Of a stretch of DNA of 64,000 nt, positions 43,121 through 54,516 are shown one piece after another. The translations under genes and the position numbers were made by a program. The DNA comes from Bradyrhizobium canariense (GTDB lineage Bacteria; Pseudomonadota; Alphaproteobacteria; Rhizobiales; Xanthobacteraceae): assembly GCF_018130465.1 (NCBI RefSeq), contig NZ_JAFCKJ010000022.1, positions 1 to 64,000 on the forward strand, in the 5' to 3' direction. The notes under the pieces are model-generated. The model did not search any database and was not told where the DNA came from. It saw only the letters and a list, made by a program, of their open reading frames with translations. Each line of letters opens with the position of its first letter. Position 1 is the first letter of the stretch.

Positions 43121-43714
43121 TCAGCGCGGCTTGTCGTTGAGTTGATAATTCAAATGCGTTCGCACCGTCGGCCATTCGGCCGCGGTGATGCTGTAGACGA
43201 CGGTGTCGCGCAGCGTGCCGTTCGGCGCGACCTGGTGGCTGCGCAAGATGCCGTCCTGCTTGGCGCCCAGACGCTCGATGGCGCGACGGCTCTGGTGATT
43301 GAAGAAGTGGGTGCGGAATTCCACTGCGATGCAGTCCAGGGTTTCGAAGGCATGGGTGAGCAGCAGCAGCTTGCACTGCGTGTTGAGCGGGCCGCGCTGC
43401 GCGCTCTTGCCATACCAGGTCGAGCCGATCTCGACGCGACGGTTGGCGGCATCGATGTTCATGTAGGTCGTCATGCCCACGATCTTGCCGCTGCCATCGA
43501 ACACGGTGAAGGGGAGCATCGAGCCCGCGGCCTGAAGACCGAGCCGGCGGTCGATTTCCTTGCCCACGTTCTCCGGCGTCGGGATCGCGGTGTACCAGAT
43601 GGTTGAGAGCTCGCCGTCCTTCACGGCCTCGATCAGCCCGTCGCGGTGCTGATGCGACAGCGGCTCCAGACCGGCATGCTGTCCGCGCAGGGTGATGGGA
43701 TCAGGCCAGGGCAT
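43121..43714 (-). CDS. GNAT acetyltransferase (RimJ/RimL-like)
   Basis: 197 aa. LEPLSHQHRDGLIEAVKDGE, then IVGMTTYMNIDAANRRVEIG, STWYGKSAQRGPLNTQCKLL and a C-terminal RAIERLGAKQDGILRSHQVA. This is the Acetyltransf_3 pattern in which the Q/R-G-x-G/A loop is relaxed (AQRGPLN). It transfers acetyl from acetyl-CoA to an N terminus or small amine. Likely co-transcribed with the GMC gene. Confidence 0.88.
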   Translation of the reverse strand: MPWPDPITLRGQHAGLEPLSHQHRDGLIEAVKDGELSTIWYTAIPTPENVGKEIDRRLGLQAAGSMLPFTVFDGSGKIVGMTTYMNIDAANRRVEIGSTWYGKSAQRGPLNTQCKLLLLTHAFETLDCIAVEFRTHFFNHQSRRAIERLGAKQDGILRSHQVAPNGTLRDTVVYSITAAEWPTVRTHLNYQLNDKPR

Positions 43715-43730
43715 TTCGGACTCTCTCCTT

Positions 43731-43818
43731 TGTCATTGCGAGGAGCGAAGCGACGAAGCAATCCAGACTGTCTCCGTGGACACATTCCTGGATTGCTTCG
43801 CTTCGCTCGCAATGACGG
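43731..43818. repeat. Dispersed palindrome (family C)
   Basis: TGTCATTGCGAGGAGCGAAG ... CTTCGCTCGCAATGACG with inner GAAGCAATCCAG/CTGGATTGCTTC. Located between the GNAT start side and the SMP-30-type gene. Confidence 0.88.
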
Positions 43819-43831
43819 TAACTAGCACCGT

Positions 43832-44758
43832 TCACTTATTTAGGAAATTGAGGGGCAAACCGCTGCGCGGCCAGTCCATGGCGATCAGCTCGCCCTTGCC
43901 TGACAGCGTGATGTAGGCGGTCTTCAGCTCGGGGCCGCCGAAGGCGATGTTGGTGGTGACGCGGTCGCCGGTCGGGACCTGCTCCACCAAGGTACCGTCC
44001 GGGGCGATCACCGAGATGCAGCCGGAGACGAGGGTGGCGACGCAGACATTGCCGTTCGCTTCGACCGCCAGCGAGTCGAACATCTGGTAGCCGCCGAGGC
44101 CGCAGATCGGCTTTCCACGTTCACCGCGATAGATCACGTCGCGCGGCTTGAGCGTGCCGGGCGCGGAGAGTTCGTAGGCCCAGAGCCGGCCCGTCGGTGT
44201 CTCCGCGATGTAGACGGTGGCCTCGTCCGGCGACAGGCCGATGCCGTTCGCCGGCAGCACGCCGTGCACGATTTCGACGATCTCCTTCATGCCGGGCTTG
44301 AGATAGTACATGCCGCCGACGTCCATCTCGCGCGCGCGGCGCTTGCCGAGATCGGAGAACCAGAGGCCGCCCTGCTTGTCGAACACCAGATCGTTCGGCC
44401 CGCGCAGATCGTGCTCGCCGCACCTGGTCACGACGGTTTCGATCTTGCCGGATTGCAGATCGACGCGCTGGATCGAGCCGCCGAGATAATCGTCCGGCTG
44501 AGGGCCCGGCATGATCATGTTGCGGGTCGGGATCCAGGAGAAGCCGCCATTGTTGCAGATGTAGATCTTGCCGTCGGGGCCGAGGGCCGCGCCGTTAGGG
44601 CCGCCCGGAATCTTCGCGACGATCTCCTTGCGGCCGTCGGGATAGACCCGGGTCAGGCGCTGGCCGCGGATTTCCACCAGCACGACCGAGCCGTCCGGCA
44701 TCACGACCGGCCCTTCGGGAAATTCGAGGTCGGTGGCGAGAACGCGGACGTTGGACAT
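43832..44758 (-). CDS. SMP-30/gluconolactonase-family protein
   Basis: 308 aa six-bladed propeller. The metal-binding Glu is in DLEFPEGPVVMPDGS. Further: NGAALGPDGKIYICNNGGF, RGPNDLVFDKQGGLWFSDLG (Asn and Asp ligands) and NGIGLSPDEATVYIAETPTG. It hydrolyses sugar or other lactones with Ca/Zn. The first stop-side repeat separates it from GNAT. No sugar-catabolic genes adjoin, so the substrate is open. Confidence 0.91.
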   Translation of the reverse strand: MSNVRVLATDLEFPEGPVVMPDGSVVLVEIRGQRLTRVYPDGRKEIVAKIPGGPNGAALGPDGKIYICNNGGFSWIPTRNMIMPGPQPDDYLGGSIQRVDLQSGKIETVVTRCGEHDLRGPNDLVFDKQGGLWFSDLGKRRAREMDVGGMYYLKPGMKEIVEIVHGVLPANGIGLSPDEATVYIAETPTGRLWAYELSAPGTLKPRDVIYRGERGKPICGLGGYQMFDSLAVEANGNVCVATLVSGCISVIAPDGTLVEQVPTGDRVTTNIAFGGPELKTAYITLSGKGELIAMDWPRSGLPLNFLNK

Positions 44759-44974
44759 GTGGGGACCCTCCCGGCTGCTTGTTATGACTTGTTGTTATGA
44801 CTTGCACGGGATGTCCGGCACGGGCCCCACAGGCAAGATTTGCCAGCGGTTATGACAAAGTCACCGGGGCTTGCCAAGCAAGCGGGATGGTATGCCAGCG
44901 TTGCGCGCTACTGCTTCACGGTCCCGGTTCGGTAGAGCAGCGTTACAGGCTGCACCGCGTCCGGGACACGACAT

Positions 44975-45328
44975 TCATTTCGCATCCTTCGGCGGCGGCG
45001 CGTCCTGCTTCTTCTTCACATCCTCCGCGATCTTCGCCTGCGCGGCCTGGAGATCGCCGAGCGTCTTCTGCAAGCCGGCCACGGTCGTCTTCAACGCATC
45101 GATCTGGCGACCCGCGGCATCCAGCTTTTGCTGGTGATCGAGGTTCAGCTTGGTGATCGTCTTCTGGAGGAAGTCGACGTTGCTCTGGAGGCAGCTGGTG
45201 CGGCGCTCCATGGTCTTCTCGACGGTGCAGATCTCGATGCCGGGCACGTCCTGCGCGCGGACCGGCGCAATCGCCAGCGTGGCGAGCAGCAACATCGCGA
45301 AACAGACGCCGGCGCTTCGAAGCTGCAT
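44975..45328 (-). CDS. Exported coiled-coil protein
   Basis: 117 aa. Signal peptide 1-25 (ends PVRAQ). Mature part: two Cys in IEICTVEKTMERRTSCLQSN, followed by heptads (VDFLQKTITKLNLDHQQKLD, IDALKTTVAGLQKTLGDLQA) and a Lys/Pro tail. Probably a periplasmic coiled-coil oligomer. No family recognised. Confidence 0.78.
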   Translation of the reverse strand: MQLRSAGVCFAMLLLATLAIAPVRAQDVPGIEICTVEKTMERRTSCLQSNVDFLQKTITKLNLDHQQKLDAAGRQIDALKTTVAGLQKTLGDLQAAQAKIAEDVKKKQDAPPPKDAK

Positions 45329-45512
45329 GCTGGTTCCCCGTCAAATCAATCACGGCAATGTGCGCTTTTTGCACGCAGCCTGTCGAGGTTACCACACTCG
45401 CACCGCATTCTCGCGTTGAGCTTGCAGCTGTTCCCTCGGACGGGGAGCGATGATCTGCACGCGGAGGAAATGGGCCCTCCTTCCGCGGCTTTGTTTAGGG
45501 GAGATTTTTGGA

Positions 45513-45737
45513 ATGGCAACGCGCGACAGACGACTGGCGGAATTCGACGGCGCCGGAGAACCGCCGCCCGGCCTTGCAGTCGAAGTGCTGTGCGAGGACC
45601 ACAGCGGGACGTATCAACTGCCGTTCGCCTGCCGCTATGTCGAGGGACGCTGGCAGAACCACACGGCCGGTGTCGCGGTCGAAGCCACCGTCATCGGCTG
45701 GCGCGTACCGCGCATGAAGCATTCGGGCGTGGCCTGA
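45513..45737 (+). CDS. Small conserved protein, unknown function
   Basis: 74 aa, no signal. MATRDRRLAEFDGAGEPPPG, then VEVLCEDHSGTYQLPFACRY and WQNHTAGVAVEATVIGWRVP: beta-strand rich. AGGGGAG lies 8 bases upstream of ATG 45513, favouring it over upstream in-frame starts. Confidence 0.72.
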   Translation: MATRDRRLAEFDGAGEPPPGLAVEVLCEDHSGTYQLPFACRYVEGRWQNHTAGVAVEATVIGWRVPRMKHSGVA

Positions 45738-45766
45738 AGCACCGACATCTGTCTCAAAATGCAACG

Positions 45767-45802
45767 GGGCCGCGTCCAGCCTTAACCTTCGGAACGCGGC
45801 CC
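45767..45802 (+). terminator. Hairpin after the small conserved gene
   Basis: GGGCCGCGT (45767-45775) pairs with ACGCGGCCC (45794-45802), 18-base loop, 30 bases past the stop. No U-run, so termination strength is uncertain. The rest of the gap to 46016 shows no feature. Confidence 0.45.
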
Positions 45803-46016
45803 GAACGAATCACGTCCGAATCAGCCGTAGGGTTCTGTACGCGCCTGTTCACGGCTAGATGTCGCAACGAGACAGCACGCGCATACAATATCTGCGCAGC
45901 GCGTGAGCAGGCCCAGCCGGCCACGGGCGCTAAAAGTTAACGGCTTCAATGGCATGACTGCCGGGTGCGGCGGTTGGATGCTCGCCCCCAAAACAGGCAG
46001 GTGGCACCAGGCCTGC

Positions 46017-46673
46017 CTAATATTCGACCTCGAGCTCCTCGATCTCGGCCGGCTCGTCCCTTGCCGCCGCGATCCACTCCCGCATCTCCGGCATGGCCAT
46101 GATGGTATCGGCATAGGCCTGCAGCTGCGGCTCGAGCTTGACGTTATAGGTCACGAAGCGCGTCACCACCGGGGCGTACATCGCGTCCGCCATGGTGCGC
46201 CTCTCGCCGAACAGGAAGGGCCCGCCCGACTTCTCCAGGCAGTCGCGCCAGATCGACCAGACGCGATCGATATCGGCCTGCGCGCGCGACCAGATCTTGA
46301 AGCCGGGAAAGTGCCCCTTCAAATTGACCGGCAGCGAGGCGCGCAAGGTGGTGAAGCCGGAATGGATTTCGCCGCAGATCGAGCGGCAATGCGCGCGCTG
46401 GACGCGATCCGCGGGCAACAGCCCGGCATCCGGCATGGCCTCGTTGAGATATTCGGCGATCGCCAGCGTATCCCAGACGGTCGCGCCGTCGTGTCGCAGG
46501 CACGGCACCAGGATCGACGACGACAACAGCAGGATTTCGGCGCGCGCCGACGCGTCGTCGGGCGCAGTGACGATCTCCTCGAAATCGAGCCCGGAAAATT
46601 TCGTCAGCAGCCAGCCACGCAGCGACCAGGACGAATAGTTCTTGCTGCTGATGGTCAGTGTTGCCTTCGCCAT
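46017..46673 (-). CDS. Glutathione S-transferase family protein
   Basis: 218 aa. N-terminal thioredoxin fold: TISSKNYSSWSLRGWLLTKF, SILVPCLRHDGATVWDTLAI with cis-Pro and the D-T/E-S type site; C-terminal helical domain with GPFLFGERRTMADAMYAPVV. This N terminus (SKNYSSWSLRGW) is typical of the YfcF-like/theta-type bacterial group. Start at 46673; the longer form from 46688 is less likely. Divergent from the PHA depolymerase gene. Confidence 0.9.
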   Translation of the reverse strand: MAKATLTISSKNYSSWSLRGWLLTKFSGLDFEEIVTAPDDASARAEILLLSSSILVPCLRHDGATVWDTLAIAEYLNEAMPDAGLLPADRVQRAHCRSICGEIHSGFTTLRASLPVNLKGHFPGFKIWSRAQADIDRVWSIWRDCLEKSGGPFLFGERRTMADAMYAPVVTRFVTYNVKLEPQLQAYADTIMAMPEMREWIAAARDEPAEIEELEVEY

Positions 46674-46854
46674 GTGGCCTTCCCTCACGCCTGTGACTCA
46701 CGCCTGTGACCTGCACCCCGCCCGGTCTGCGGGGATGCGCACCGCCTGTGCTTCCCGCGAAAAGAGCAGCAAGCGACGTGCCAATCTCGAGGACGGCCCA
46801 TCCCGGTTTGGCTTCGATATTGCATAGCAACACGGGACAAGTGGGCGTTTCAGT

Positions 46855-48078
46855 ATGATGTCGATGTATTATCAGGCCTTTCAGAACCATATGGACCTGA
46901 CGGCGCCGTGGCGGTCGGGGGCTTCGTCCGCGCTCAAATTCCTCAATCTGGTGCCGCAGGGCTTATCGGATCAGGTCGTCGGCCGGCTGTCGGCCGCGCT
47001 GGAGCTGATCTCCCGCTCCACCCTCACCTATCACCGCCCCGCCTATGGCATCGACAGCGTCATGGTGGGCAACCGCGAGGTCGCCGTAACCGAGGAGGTC
47101 GCTTACGCGACCCCGTTCGGCTCGCTGCTGCGTTTCAAGAAGGAGGGCGTGGGCGAGCAGCCGCGCATGCTGCTGGTGGCGCCGATGTCCGGCCATTTCG
47201 CGACGCTGCTGCGCGGCACCGTCAAGACGCTGCTCCAGGACCACGACGTCTACATCACCGACTGGCACAATCCGCGCGACATTCCCCGCAGCGAGGGCCG
47301 TTTCGGGCTCGACGACTACACCGAGCATCTCATCGACTTCCTTGGCCAATTGGGCCCGCGCCCGCACATGGTCGCGATCTGCCAGCCCTCGGTCTCGGCG
47401 CTCGCGGCCGCCGCGATCATGTGCGAGGGCAATCATCCCTCGCGGCCGGCGACGCTGACGCTGATGGCCGGGCCGATCGACACGCGCATCCAGCCGACCA
47501 GGGTCAACGAATTCGCCAAGAGCAGGCCGATCGACTGGTTCGAGCAGAACCTGATCAACTACGTGCCGGTGCAGTGCCGCGGCGCGCTTCGGAAAGTCTA
47601 TCCCGGTTTCGTGCAGCTCACCGCCTTCGTCTCGATGAATCTCGAGCGCCACATCAAGCAGCACATGGACCTCGCCAACCACATCGCCAAGGGCGAGAAG
47701 GAGAAGGCGGCCAGCATCAAGACCTTCTACGACGAATATTTCGCCGTGATGGACCTGCCCGCCGAATTCTACATCGAGACCGTGCGCGACGTGTTTCAGG
47801 AACACCTATTGCCCCAGGGCAAGCTGATGCATCGGGGACGTCCAGTGAACACCAAGGCCGTCAGCCGCATGGGGCTGATGACGGTCGAGGGTGAGAAGGA
47901 CGACATCTGCTCGATCGGCCAGACGCTGGCCGCGCAAGACCTCTGCACCGGCGTGCGCGCCTATCGCCGTGTGCACCACATGCAGGCCGGCGTCGGCCAT
48001 TACGGCGTGTTCTCGGGCAAGCGCTGGAATAACGAGATCTATCCGCTGCTGCGGGATTTCGTGCACGTGAATTCCTGA
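46855..48078 (+). CDS. phaZ: Intracellular polyhydroxyalkanoate depolymerase
   Basis: 407 aa, no signal peptide. N terminus MYYQAFQNHMDLTAPWRSGA matches intracellular PHB depolymerases of type PhaZ. The nucleophile is Cys176 in HMVAICQPSVSALAAAA, replacing the Ser of a lipase box as in Ralstonia PhaZa1; likely partners are Asp in EGEKDDICS and His in AGVGHYGVFSGKRW. It releases hydroxybutyrate units from storage granules. MMSM gives three possible start codons within 9 bases. Confidence 0.92.
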   Translation: MMSMYYQAFQNHMDLTAPWRSGASSALKFLNLVPQGLSDQVVGRLSAALELISRSTLTYHRPAYGIDSVMVGNREVAVTEEVAYATPFGSLLRFKKEGVGEQPRMLLVAPMSGHFATLLRGTVKTLLQDHDVYITDWHNPRDIPRSEGRFGLDDYTEHLIDFLGQLGPRPHMVAICQPSVSALAAAAIMCEGNHPSRPATLTLMAGPIDTRIQPTRVNEFAKSRPIDWFEQNLINYVPVQCRGALRKVYPGFVQLTAFVSMNLERHIKQHMDLANHIAKGEKEKAASIKTFYDEYFAVMDLPAEFYIETVRDVFQEHLLPQGKLMHRGRPVNTKAVSRMGLMTVEGEKDDICSIGQTLAAQDLCTGVRAYRRVHHMQAGVGHYGVFSGKRWNNEIYPLLRDFVHVNS

Positions 48079-48192
48079 AGACCCGCCGAATTCCTTCAGC
48101 AGGATCGGACAAAGCAGCGCGGCTTTGGGAAAGACGCTGGCGCTGCACCAGGCCTAGAACACGGACATGCCGCTCGCGCCGGAGGCCAAGCC

Positions 48193-49119
48193 ATGTCCGA
48201 ATTGCCACACCCTGCCGCCACACCGGCCGCGATCGTCGACGCACTTAAGGCGATCGCTGGCAATCCGCCGAAGGTGCGTGCGAGCTTCGCCAAGGGCCGA
48301 TGCGTGCGCGGCACCTATGCTCCGTCCGACCGCGCGGCAGAGATCACGCGATCGCTGAGCTTCACAAAACCGTCGCGCGTGCTGGCGCGCTTCTCGGTCG
48401 GCGGCGGCAATCCCGAGGTGACCGACACCAACAATTTCGTGCTGCGCGGCTTCAGCTTCAGGCTTGGCGACGACGCCCATCGCTCGGACATCCTGCTGGA
48501 AAGCGCTCCGGTGCATTTTGCACGGACGCTCGACCAGATGCTTGCCTTCCTCAAGGCGCGCGCTCCAGGCGAGGACGGCAAGCCTGATATCGAGAAGGTC
48601 CGGGCCTTTTCCGCGGCCAATCCTGAAACACTGAACCAGGCGAATTACATCGCCGCACGCCGGCTGCCCGGCAGCTTTGCCGGCACGACCTATTGGGGCG
48701 TGCACGCTTTTCCCGCGACAAACGCCAAGGCCGAAACCCGTTTCATCAAGTTCAAGCTCGCGCCTGTCGGCGGCGATATCACGCTGAGCGAGGATGAGGC
48801 CAAGGCGAAGTCCGCCGACTTCCTGCATGACGATCTCGCGCGGAGGATCGCAGCCGGCGATGTCCGCTTCAACGTGATGGCCTTGCTCGACCGTCCCGGC
48901 GATCCCACCATGGACGTGACCCAGCGATGGCCGGACGAGGACAACCGTGAGGAGGTGCGGCTGGGAACGATCGTCATCACCAGCCTCGAGGCCAATGATG
49001 CCTGCGACGGGTCCATCTTCAATCCGGTCAATCTTGCCGACGGCATCGGCCATCCGCCGGACGAGATCTTTGCGGCGCGCCGCACCGCCTACACGATCTC
49101 GCTGGCGAAGCGCCGCTGA
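48193..49119 (+). CDS. Catalase-related protein (SrpA-like) without distal His
   Basis: 308 aa, the short catalase-fold class. FAKGRCVRGTYAPSDRAAEI, then RVLARFSVGGGNPEVTDTNN, FVLRGFSFRLGDDA, and the C-terminal DEIFAARRTAYTISLAKRR with the likely haem Tyr. In catalases the first motif reads HAKG and its His is essential for peroxide cleavage; here position 32 is Phe (SFAKG). It may be a haem protein with other activity. Convergent with the AraC gene, 4 bases between stops. Confidence 0.87.
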   Translation: MSELPHPAATPAAIVDALKAIAGNPPKVRASFAKGRCVRGTYAPSDRAAEITRSLSFTKPSRVLARFSVGGGNPEVTDTNNFVLRGFSFRLGDDAHRSDILLESAPVHFARTLDQMLAFLKARAPGEDGKPDIEKVRAFSAANPETLNQANYIAARRLPGSFAGTTYWGVHAFPATNAKAETRFIKFKLAPVGGDITLSEDEAKAKSADFLHDDLARRIAAGDVRFNVMALLDRPGDPTMDVTQRWPDEDNREEVRLGTIVITSLEANDACDGSIFNPVNLADGIGHPPDEIFAARRTAYTISLAKRR

Positions 49120-49123
49120 AACG

Positions 49124-50035
49124 CTACTTGCCCGTCTCGCGGCGCCAGGCGCCCGGACTGACGCCGACCAGGGACGAGAACACCCGGGTGAAATGGCTCT
49201 GATTGGCAAATCCGGCCGAGATGGCAATCTCGGACAACGGCAAGTCGCGGACCGTCATCAGTTGCTTGGCCGCCTTCACGCGCTGTTGGAGCAGCCATTG
49301 ATGCGGCGGCAGGCCGGTGGAGATCCGGAATGCGCGCGAGAAGTGGCTGACTGACAGGCCAAGCTCGGTCGCGATCAGCTGCAGCGCGATCTTGCCCGAG
49401 AGATCGGAATCGAGCCGGTCACACGCACGCTTCACCTGCCATGGCGCGAGACCTCCGCGGCTCGGTTCTGCGGCTGGCTTCAGCCCACCATAGGTCTGGA
49501 CGACATGGGCGGTGAGCGCGAGCATCATGTGATCGACGAAAAGCTGGTTGGTCTCGTCGGGCCGACGCAGTCCGTGCTGCAACGAGGCGCCGATATGTCG
49601 AACGACCTCGTCGTCATGACCGACACCGGGCTCGTAGCTGAGCTCGCCAACGCGCGGTCCGCCGGGCTGCCTGGCAACGCCGTTGAGCGCCGAGCGCGGC
49701 AAATAGAAGAAGAGCGAGTGAAACGGCTTGTCGATCACATAGCGCGGGTCGCGCTTGAGGTCGTACAGATAGGTCGCACCTGCGCGAACATCCGCCCTGG
49801 TGACACAGCGGCCCTCCTCCCAGCATTCGCAATCCGGATAGTCGCGGAGTTTCAGGCTGACGAGATAGGCATCTTCCGCAGCCAGGGAGCCGGAAATATC
49901 CGGCGTCGGACCGTCGTTGCGGACTTCGGTGACCGCGAGCTCGGCGCTGTGCAGCGAACGCGTGATCAGGACCGGTGCTTGCTTCGAGCGAAGGCCCTGC
50001 CCGAGCCTCTGCCCATAAACGCCTGCTTGTGTCAT
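49124..50035 (-). CDS. AraC-family transcriptional regulator
   Basis: 303 aa. The C-terminal double HTH covers about 200-300: ELGLSVSHFSRAFRISTGLP with PHQWLLQQRVKAAKQLM, and DLPLSEIAISAGFANQSHFT with RVFSSLVGVSPGAWRR. The N-terminal part (LRDYPDCECWEEGRCVTRAD) has a close Cys pair in a probable sensor. ATG 50035 is preferred; the 268-base region right of it to 50303 holds no gene. Confidence 0.9.
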   Translation of the reverse strand: MTQAGVYGQRLGQGLRSKQAPVLITRSLHSAELAVTEVRNDGPTPDISGSLAAEDAYLVSLKLRDYPDCECWEEGRCVTRADVRAGATYLYDLKRDPRYVIDKPFHSLFFYLPRSALNGVARQPGGPRVGELSYEPGVGHDDEVVRHIGASLQHGLRRPDETNQLFVDHMMLALTAHVVQTYGGLKPAAEPSRGGLAPWQVKRACDRLDSDLSGKIALQLIATELGLSVSHFSRAFRISTGLPPHQWLLQQRVKAAKQLMTVRDLPLSEIAISAGFANQSHFTRVFSSLVGVSPGAWRRETGK

Positions 50036-50303
50036 TCTAGTAAATCCATCCGTAAAGGCACGTCTTCGCCGGCCTTCCCGAGATCCCCGCATTATCGGAG
50101 ATCGCCGGCCGACGGTCCAGCCGCAGCGCATAACACGAAGCCGTCGCGGCAGACGGATCGACCGAGCCGCGACGCGATGATTTCATTGTGATTTCAGCGT
50201 GATGTCAAAGGACCGGCAGGGCGAAGGACAACACCGTTGACCTGCCTGGCAGATGGCTGCGCGATTTCATCGTGCATTTTGGAAATGACGCGCAGTCGTC
50301 ACG

Positions 50304-52172
<1,869 letters not shown>

Positions 52173-52181
52173 GCCGATGTC

Positions 52182-53108
52182 CTAATAGCCACGACTACGG
52201 TCGACACGCCCCGGCAAATCCTCGCCGCGGCGGTGGCGTGCGATCACGTCCAGCACGAAATCGACCGCCGTATCCGGCATCGTCATGCTGGCATTGTGCG
52301 GGGTCAGCAGGATGCGCGGGTGGCTCCAGAAGGGGTGCCCCGCAGGCAGCGGCTCCGGCTCGGCGACATCGAGGACGGCGCCTGACAACGCACCGCTGTC
52401 GAGCGCCGCGAGAAAGTCGGCTTCGACCAGATGCGGGCCACGGCCGACGTTCACGAGGGACGCGCCGCGCGGCAGGAGCGCGAACAGGTCCGTATTCAGG
52501 ATGCCGCGGGTCTCATTGGTCAGAGGCAACAGGCAGACGAGAATGTCGGTCTGCGCAAGGAAATCCGGCAACGTTTCCATGCCCGCGTAACAAGTGACGC
52601 CGTCGATCGCGCGCGGCGAGCGGTTCCAGCCGAGAAGCGGAAAGCCGAACGCCTTAAGGCGTTCGGCCACGGCCTGGCCGAGCTGGCCAAGACCCATCAC
52701 GCCGACACGGCGACGTTTGGCTGGCGTGATCCGGATCTCGCGCCAGACCTGCGCCTTCTGCTGGGCGATGAAGTGCAGGAGATCACGATGCAGGGCGAGC
52801 ACAGCCATGGTGACGTATTCGACCATGGTCTCGGCGATGCCGGGCTCCAGCATGCGCACGAGCGGAATGTGCGGTGGAACTTTTGACGCGTCGAACTGAT
52901 CGACACCCGCACCGACCGAGAAGACGAGCTCGAGATTGGGGAAGGTCGTCGCAATGTCATCCGGCGGCACCCAGGCCACGAGATAGCGCACCTCGGCGGG
53001 ATCGCCGATGTCGGGCCAGAGCCGGAACGGCACATCCGGCGCGCGCTCGGCGAAGAAGCCCGCCCACTCCGCGCCGCGAACCACGTTGGCCTTGTAGAGA
53101 ACCGTCAT
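52182..53108 (-). CDS. 2-hydroxyacid dehydrogenase (GhrA-like)
   Basis: 308 aa. Rossmann motif RVGVMGLGQLGQAVAERLKA, catalytic Arg in VNVGRGPHLVEADFLAAL, Glu in DVAEPEPLPAGHPFW and His in LTPHNASMTMPDT. Matches glyoxylate/hydroxypyruvate reductase A. It would reduce a 2-oxo acid made by the oxidase encoded 12 bases upstream. Part of the importer operon. Confidence 0.92.
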   Translation of the reverse strand: MTVLYKANVVRGAEWAGFFAERAPDVPFRLWPDIGDPAEVRYLVAWVPPDDIATTFPNLELVFSVGAGVDQFDASKVPPHIPLVRMLEPGIAETMVEYVTMAVLALHRDLLHFIAQQKAQVWREIRITPAKRRRVGVMGLGQLGQAVAERLKAFGFPLLGWNRSPRAIDGVTCYAGMETLPDFLAQTDILVCLLPLTNETRGILNTDLFALLPRGASLVNVGRGPHLVEADFLAALDSGALSGAVLDVAEPEPLPAGHPFWSHPRILLTPHNASMTMPDTAVDFVLDVIARHRRGEDLPGRVDRSRGY

Positions 53109-53120
53109 GCCGCAAAACCC

Positions 53121-54449
53121 TCAGAACGGGCTGACCGGCGCGAGCCGGCGGCCGTCGATCAGGCGCTTGTGGCTGTAGGCCGCGGGATCGACCAGCGGCG
53201 TCGCGCCCGTCACGATGTCGGCGGCGAGCTTGCCGGCCGCAGGACCGATGCCAAAGCCGTGGCCGGAGAAGCCGGTGGCGAGGAAGAAGCCGGGCATGGC
53301 GTCGACCGGCGAGATGACCGGAATGGTATCCGGCGTGCAGTCGATCGTACCGCCCCAGGCCTCCGCGATTTCGATGTCCTTCAATTCAGGGTTCGACTTG
53401 ATCAGCGAAGCCAGCGCGGCATTGACCAGGGACATGTCGGGCGCGGGATCACGTACCCGCTCGGTCTCGAACGGCGACGGCTTGTCGAAGCTCCAGCTCG
53501 TGCCGCGCATGAGCTGGTCGAAGAAGGATTTGCCGAGCGACAGTTTCAACCCGTTCTTGCGATGCAGATAGGTCGGCCAGAAGGTCCGCGCGTAGCGGAA
53601 CAGATCGGGCGACAGTTCGACCGTGCCGCGGTTGCGCAGCGCCAGCGTAAAGCCGCCGTCGAGGCGGCGGCGGATGCAATAGAAGTCGGTGCCGAGCGCG
53701 CCGGCGGTGATCTCCGGCCCCGGCGTGGTCCGGCACGCGGTGGCGTTGACGAGGCCGATCGGCAGCTCGATGCCATGGCGGCGGCAGAACAGCGACGACC
53801 ACGCTCCGCCGGACAGCAGCACCGATTGCGTGCGAATGGTACCCTTCTCGGTGACGACAGCGCTCACCCGTCCGCCTTGCGTCTCTAACCCACGCGCGGC
53901 GCAGCCCTGATGAATGGTGACGCCGTGTTTTCGCGCGGCGGTCGCAAGCGCGGGCACAGCCATCGACGGCTCGGCGCGCCCGTCGCTCGGTGTGTGCAGG
54001 CCGCCGACCCATGTCTCGGAATTGCCGGGCAGACGCTCGGCGACCTCGGCCGGCGTCAGGACGGTCGAGTGCACCTGCATTTCGCGCGCCGTTGCGGCCC
54101 ATCGCTCCCAACTGGCGAGCTCGTCCTTGCTCTTGGTCAGGAACAGCACGCCGGTGCGGCGGAAGCCGGCATCGACGCCGGCATCGTTCTGCATGTCTTC
54201 CCACAGGCGCAGCGCCTCGCGAGCCAGCGGGATTTCCTCACGCGCGCGGCCCTGCTGGCGGCACCAGCCCCAATTACGGCTGGACTGCTCGCCGCCGACA
54301 TGGCCCTTCTCGACCAGGGCGACAGAGAGGCCCTTCTTCGCGAGATGATAGGCCGCGGAGACGCCGATGACGCCGCCGCCGATGACGACAACGTCGACCT
54401 GCCCAGGCAGGCGTTCGTCGCTGTTTATACGGGTGAGCGGCGGGGACAT
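53121..54449 (-). CDS. FAD-dependent amine/D-amino-acid-oxidase-type enzyme
   Basis: 442 aa DAO fold. VDVVVIGGGVIGVSAAYHLA gives the FAD site, GHVGGEQSSRNWGWCRQQGR the covalent/flavin loop region, and AWGGTIDCTPDTIPVISPVD plus LATGFSGHGFGIGPAAGKLA the C-terminal flavin part. Relatives oxidise D-amino acids, N-methyl amines or opines to 2-oxo acids or aldehydes. Lies between permease and dehydrogenase genes in one operon, so its substrate is probably what the importer brings in. Confidence 0.91.
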   Translation of the reverse strand: MSPPLTRINSDERLPGQVDVVVIGGGVIGVSAAYHLAKKGLSVALVEKGHVGGEQSSRNWGWCRQQGRAREEIPLAREALRLWEDMQNDAGVDAGFRRTGVLFLTKSKDELASWERWAATAREMQVHSTVLTPAEVAERLPGNSETWVGGLHTPSDGRAEPSMAVPALATAARKHGVTIHQGCAARGLETQGGRVSAVVTEKGTIRTQSVLLSGGAWSSLFCRRHGIELPIGLVNATACRTTPGPEITAGALGTDFYCIRRRLDGGFTLALRNRGTVELSPDLFRYARTFWPTYLHRKNGLKLSLGKSFFDQLMRGTSWSFDKPSPFETERVRDPAPDMSLVNAALASLIKSNPELKDIEIAEAWGGTIDCTPDTIPVISPVDAMPGFFLATGFSGHGFGIGPAAGKLAADIVTGATPLVDPAAYSHKRLIDGRRLAPVSPF

Positions 54450-54516
54450 GAGACACTCCTTGACGTCAGTCTGGACTTCAGTTCGATCGAGATCTTGCTC
54501 GTCATAAGTTTGCAGA

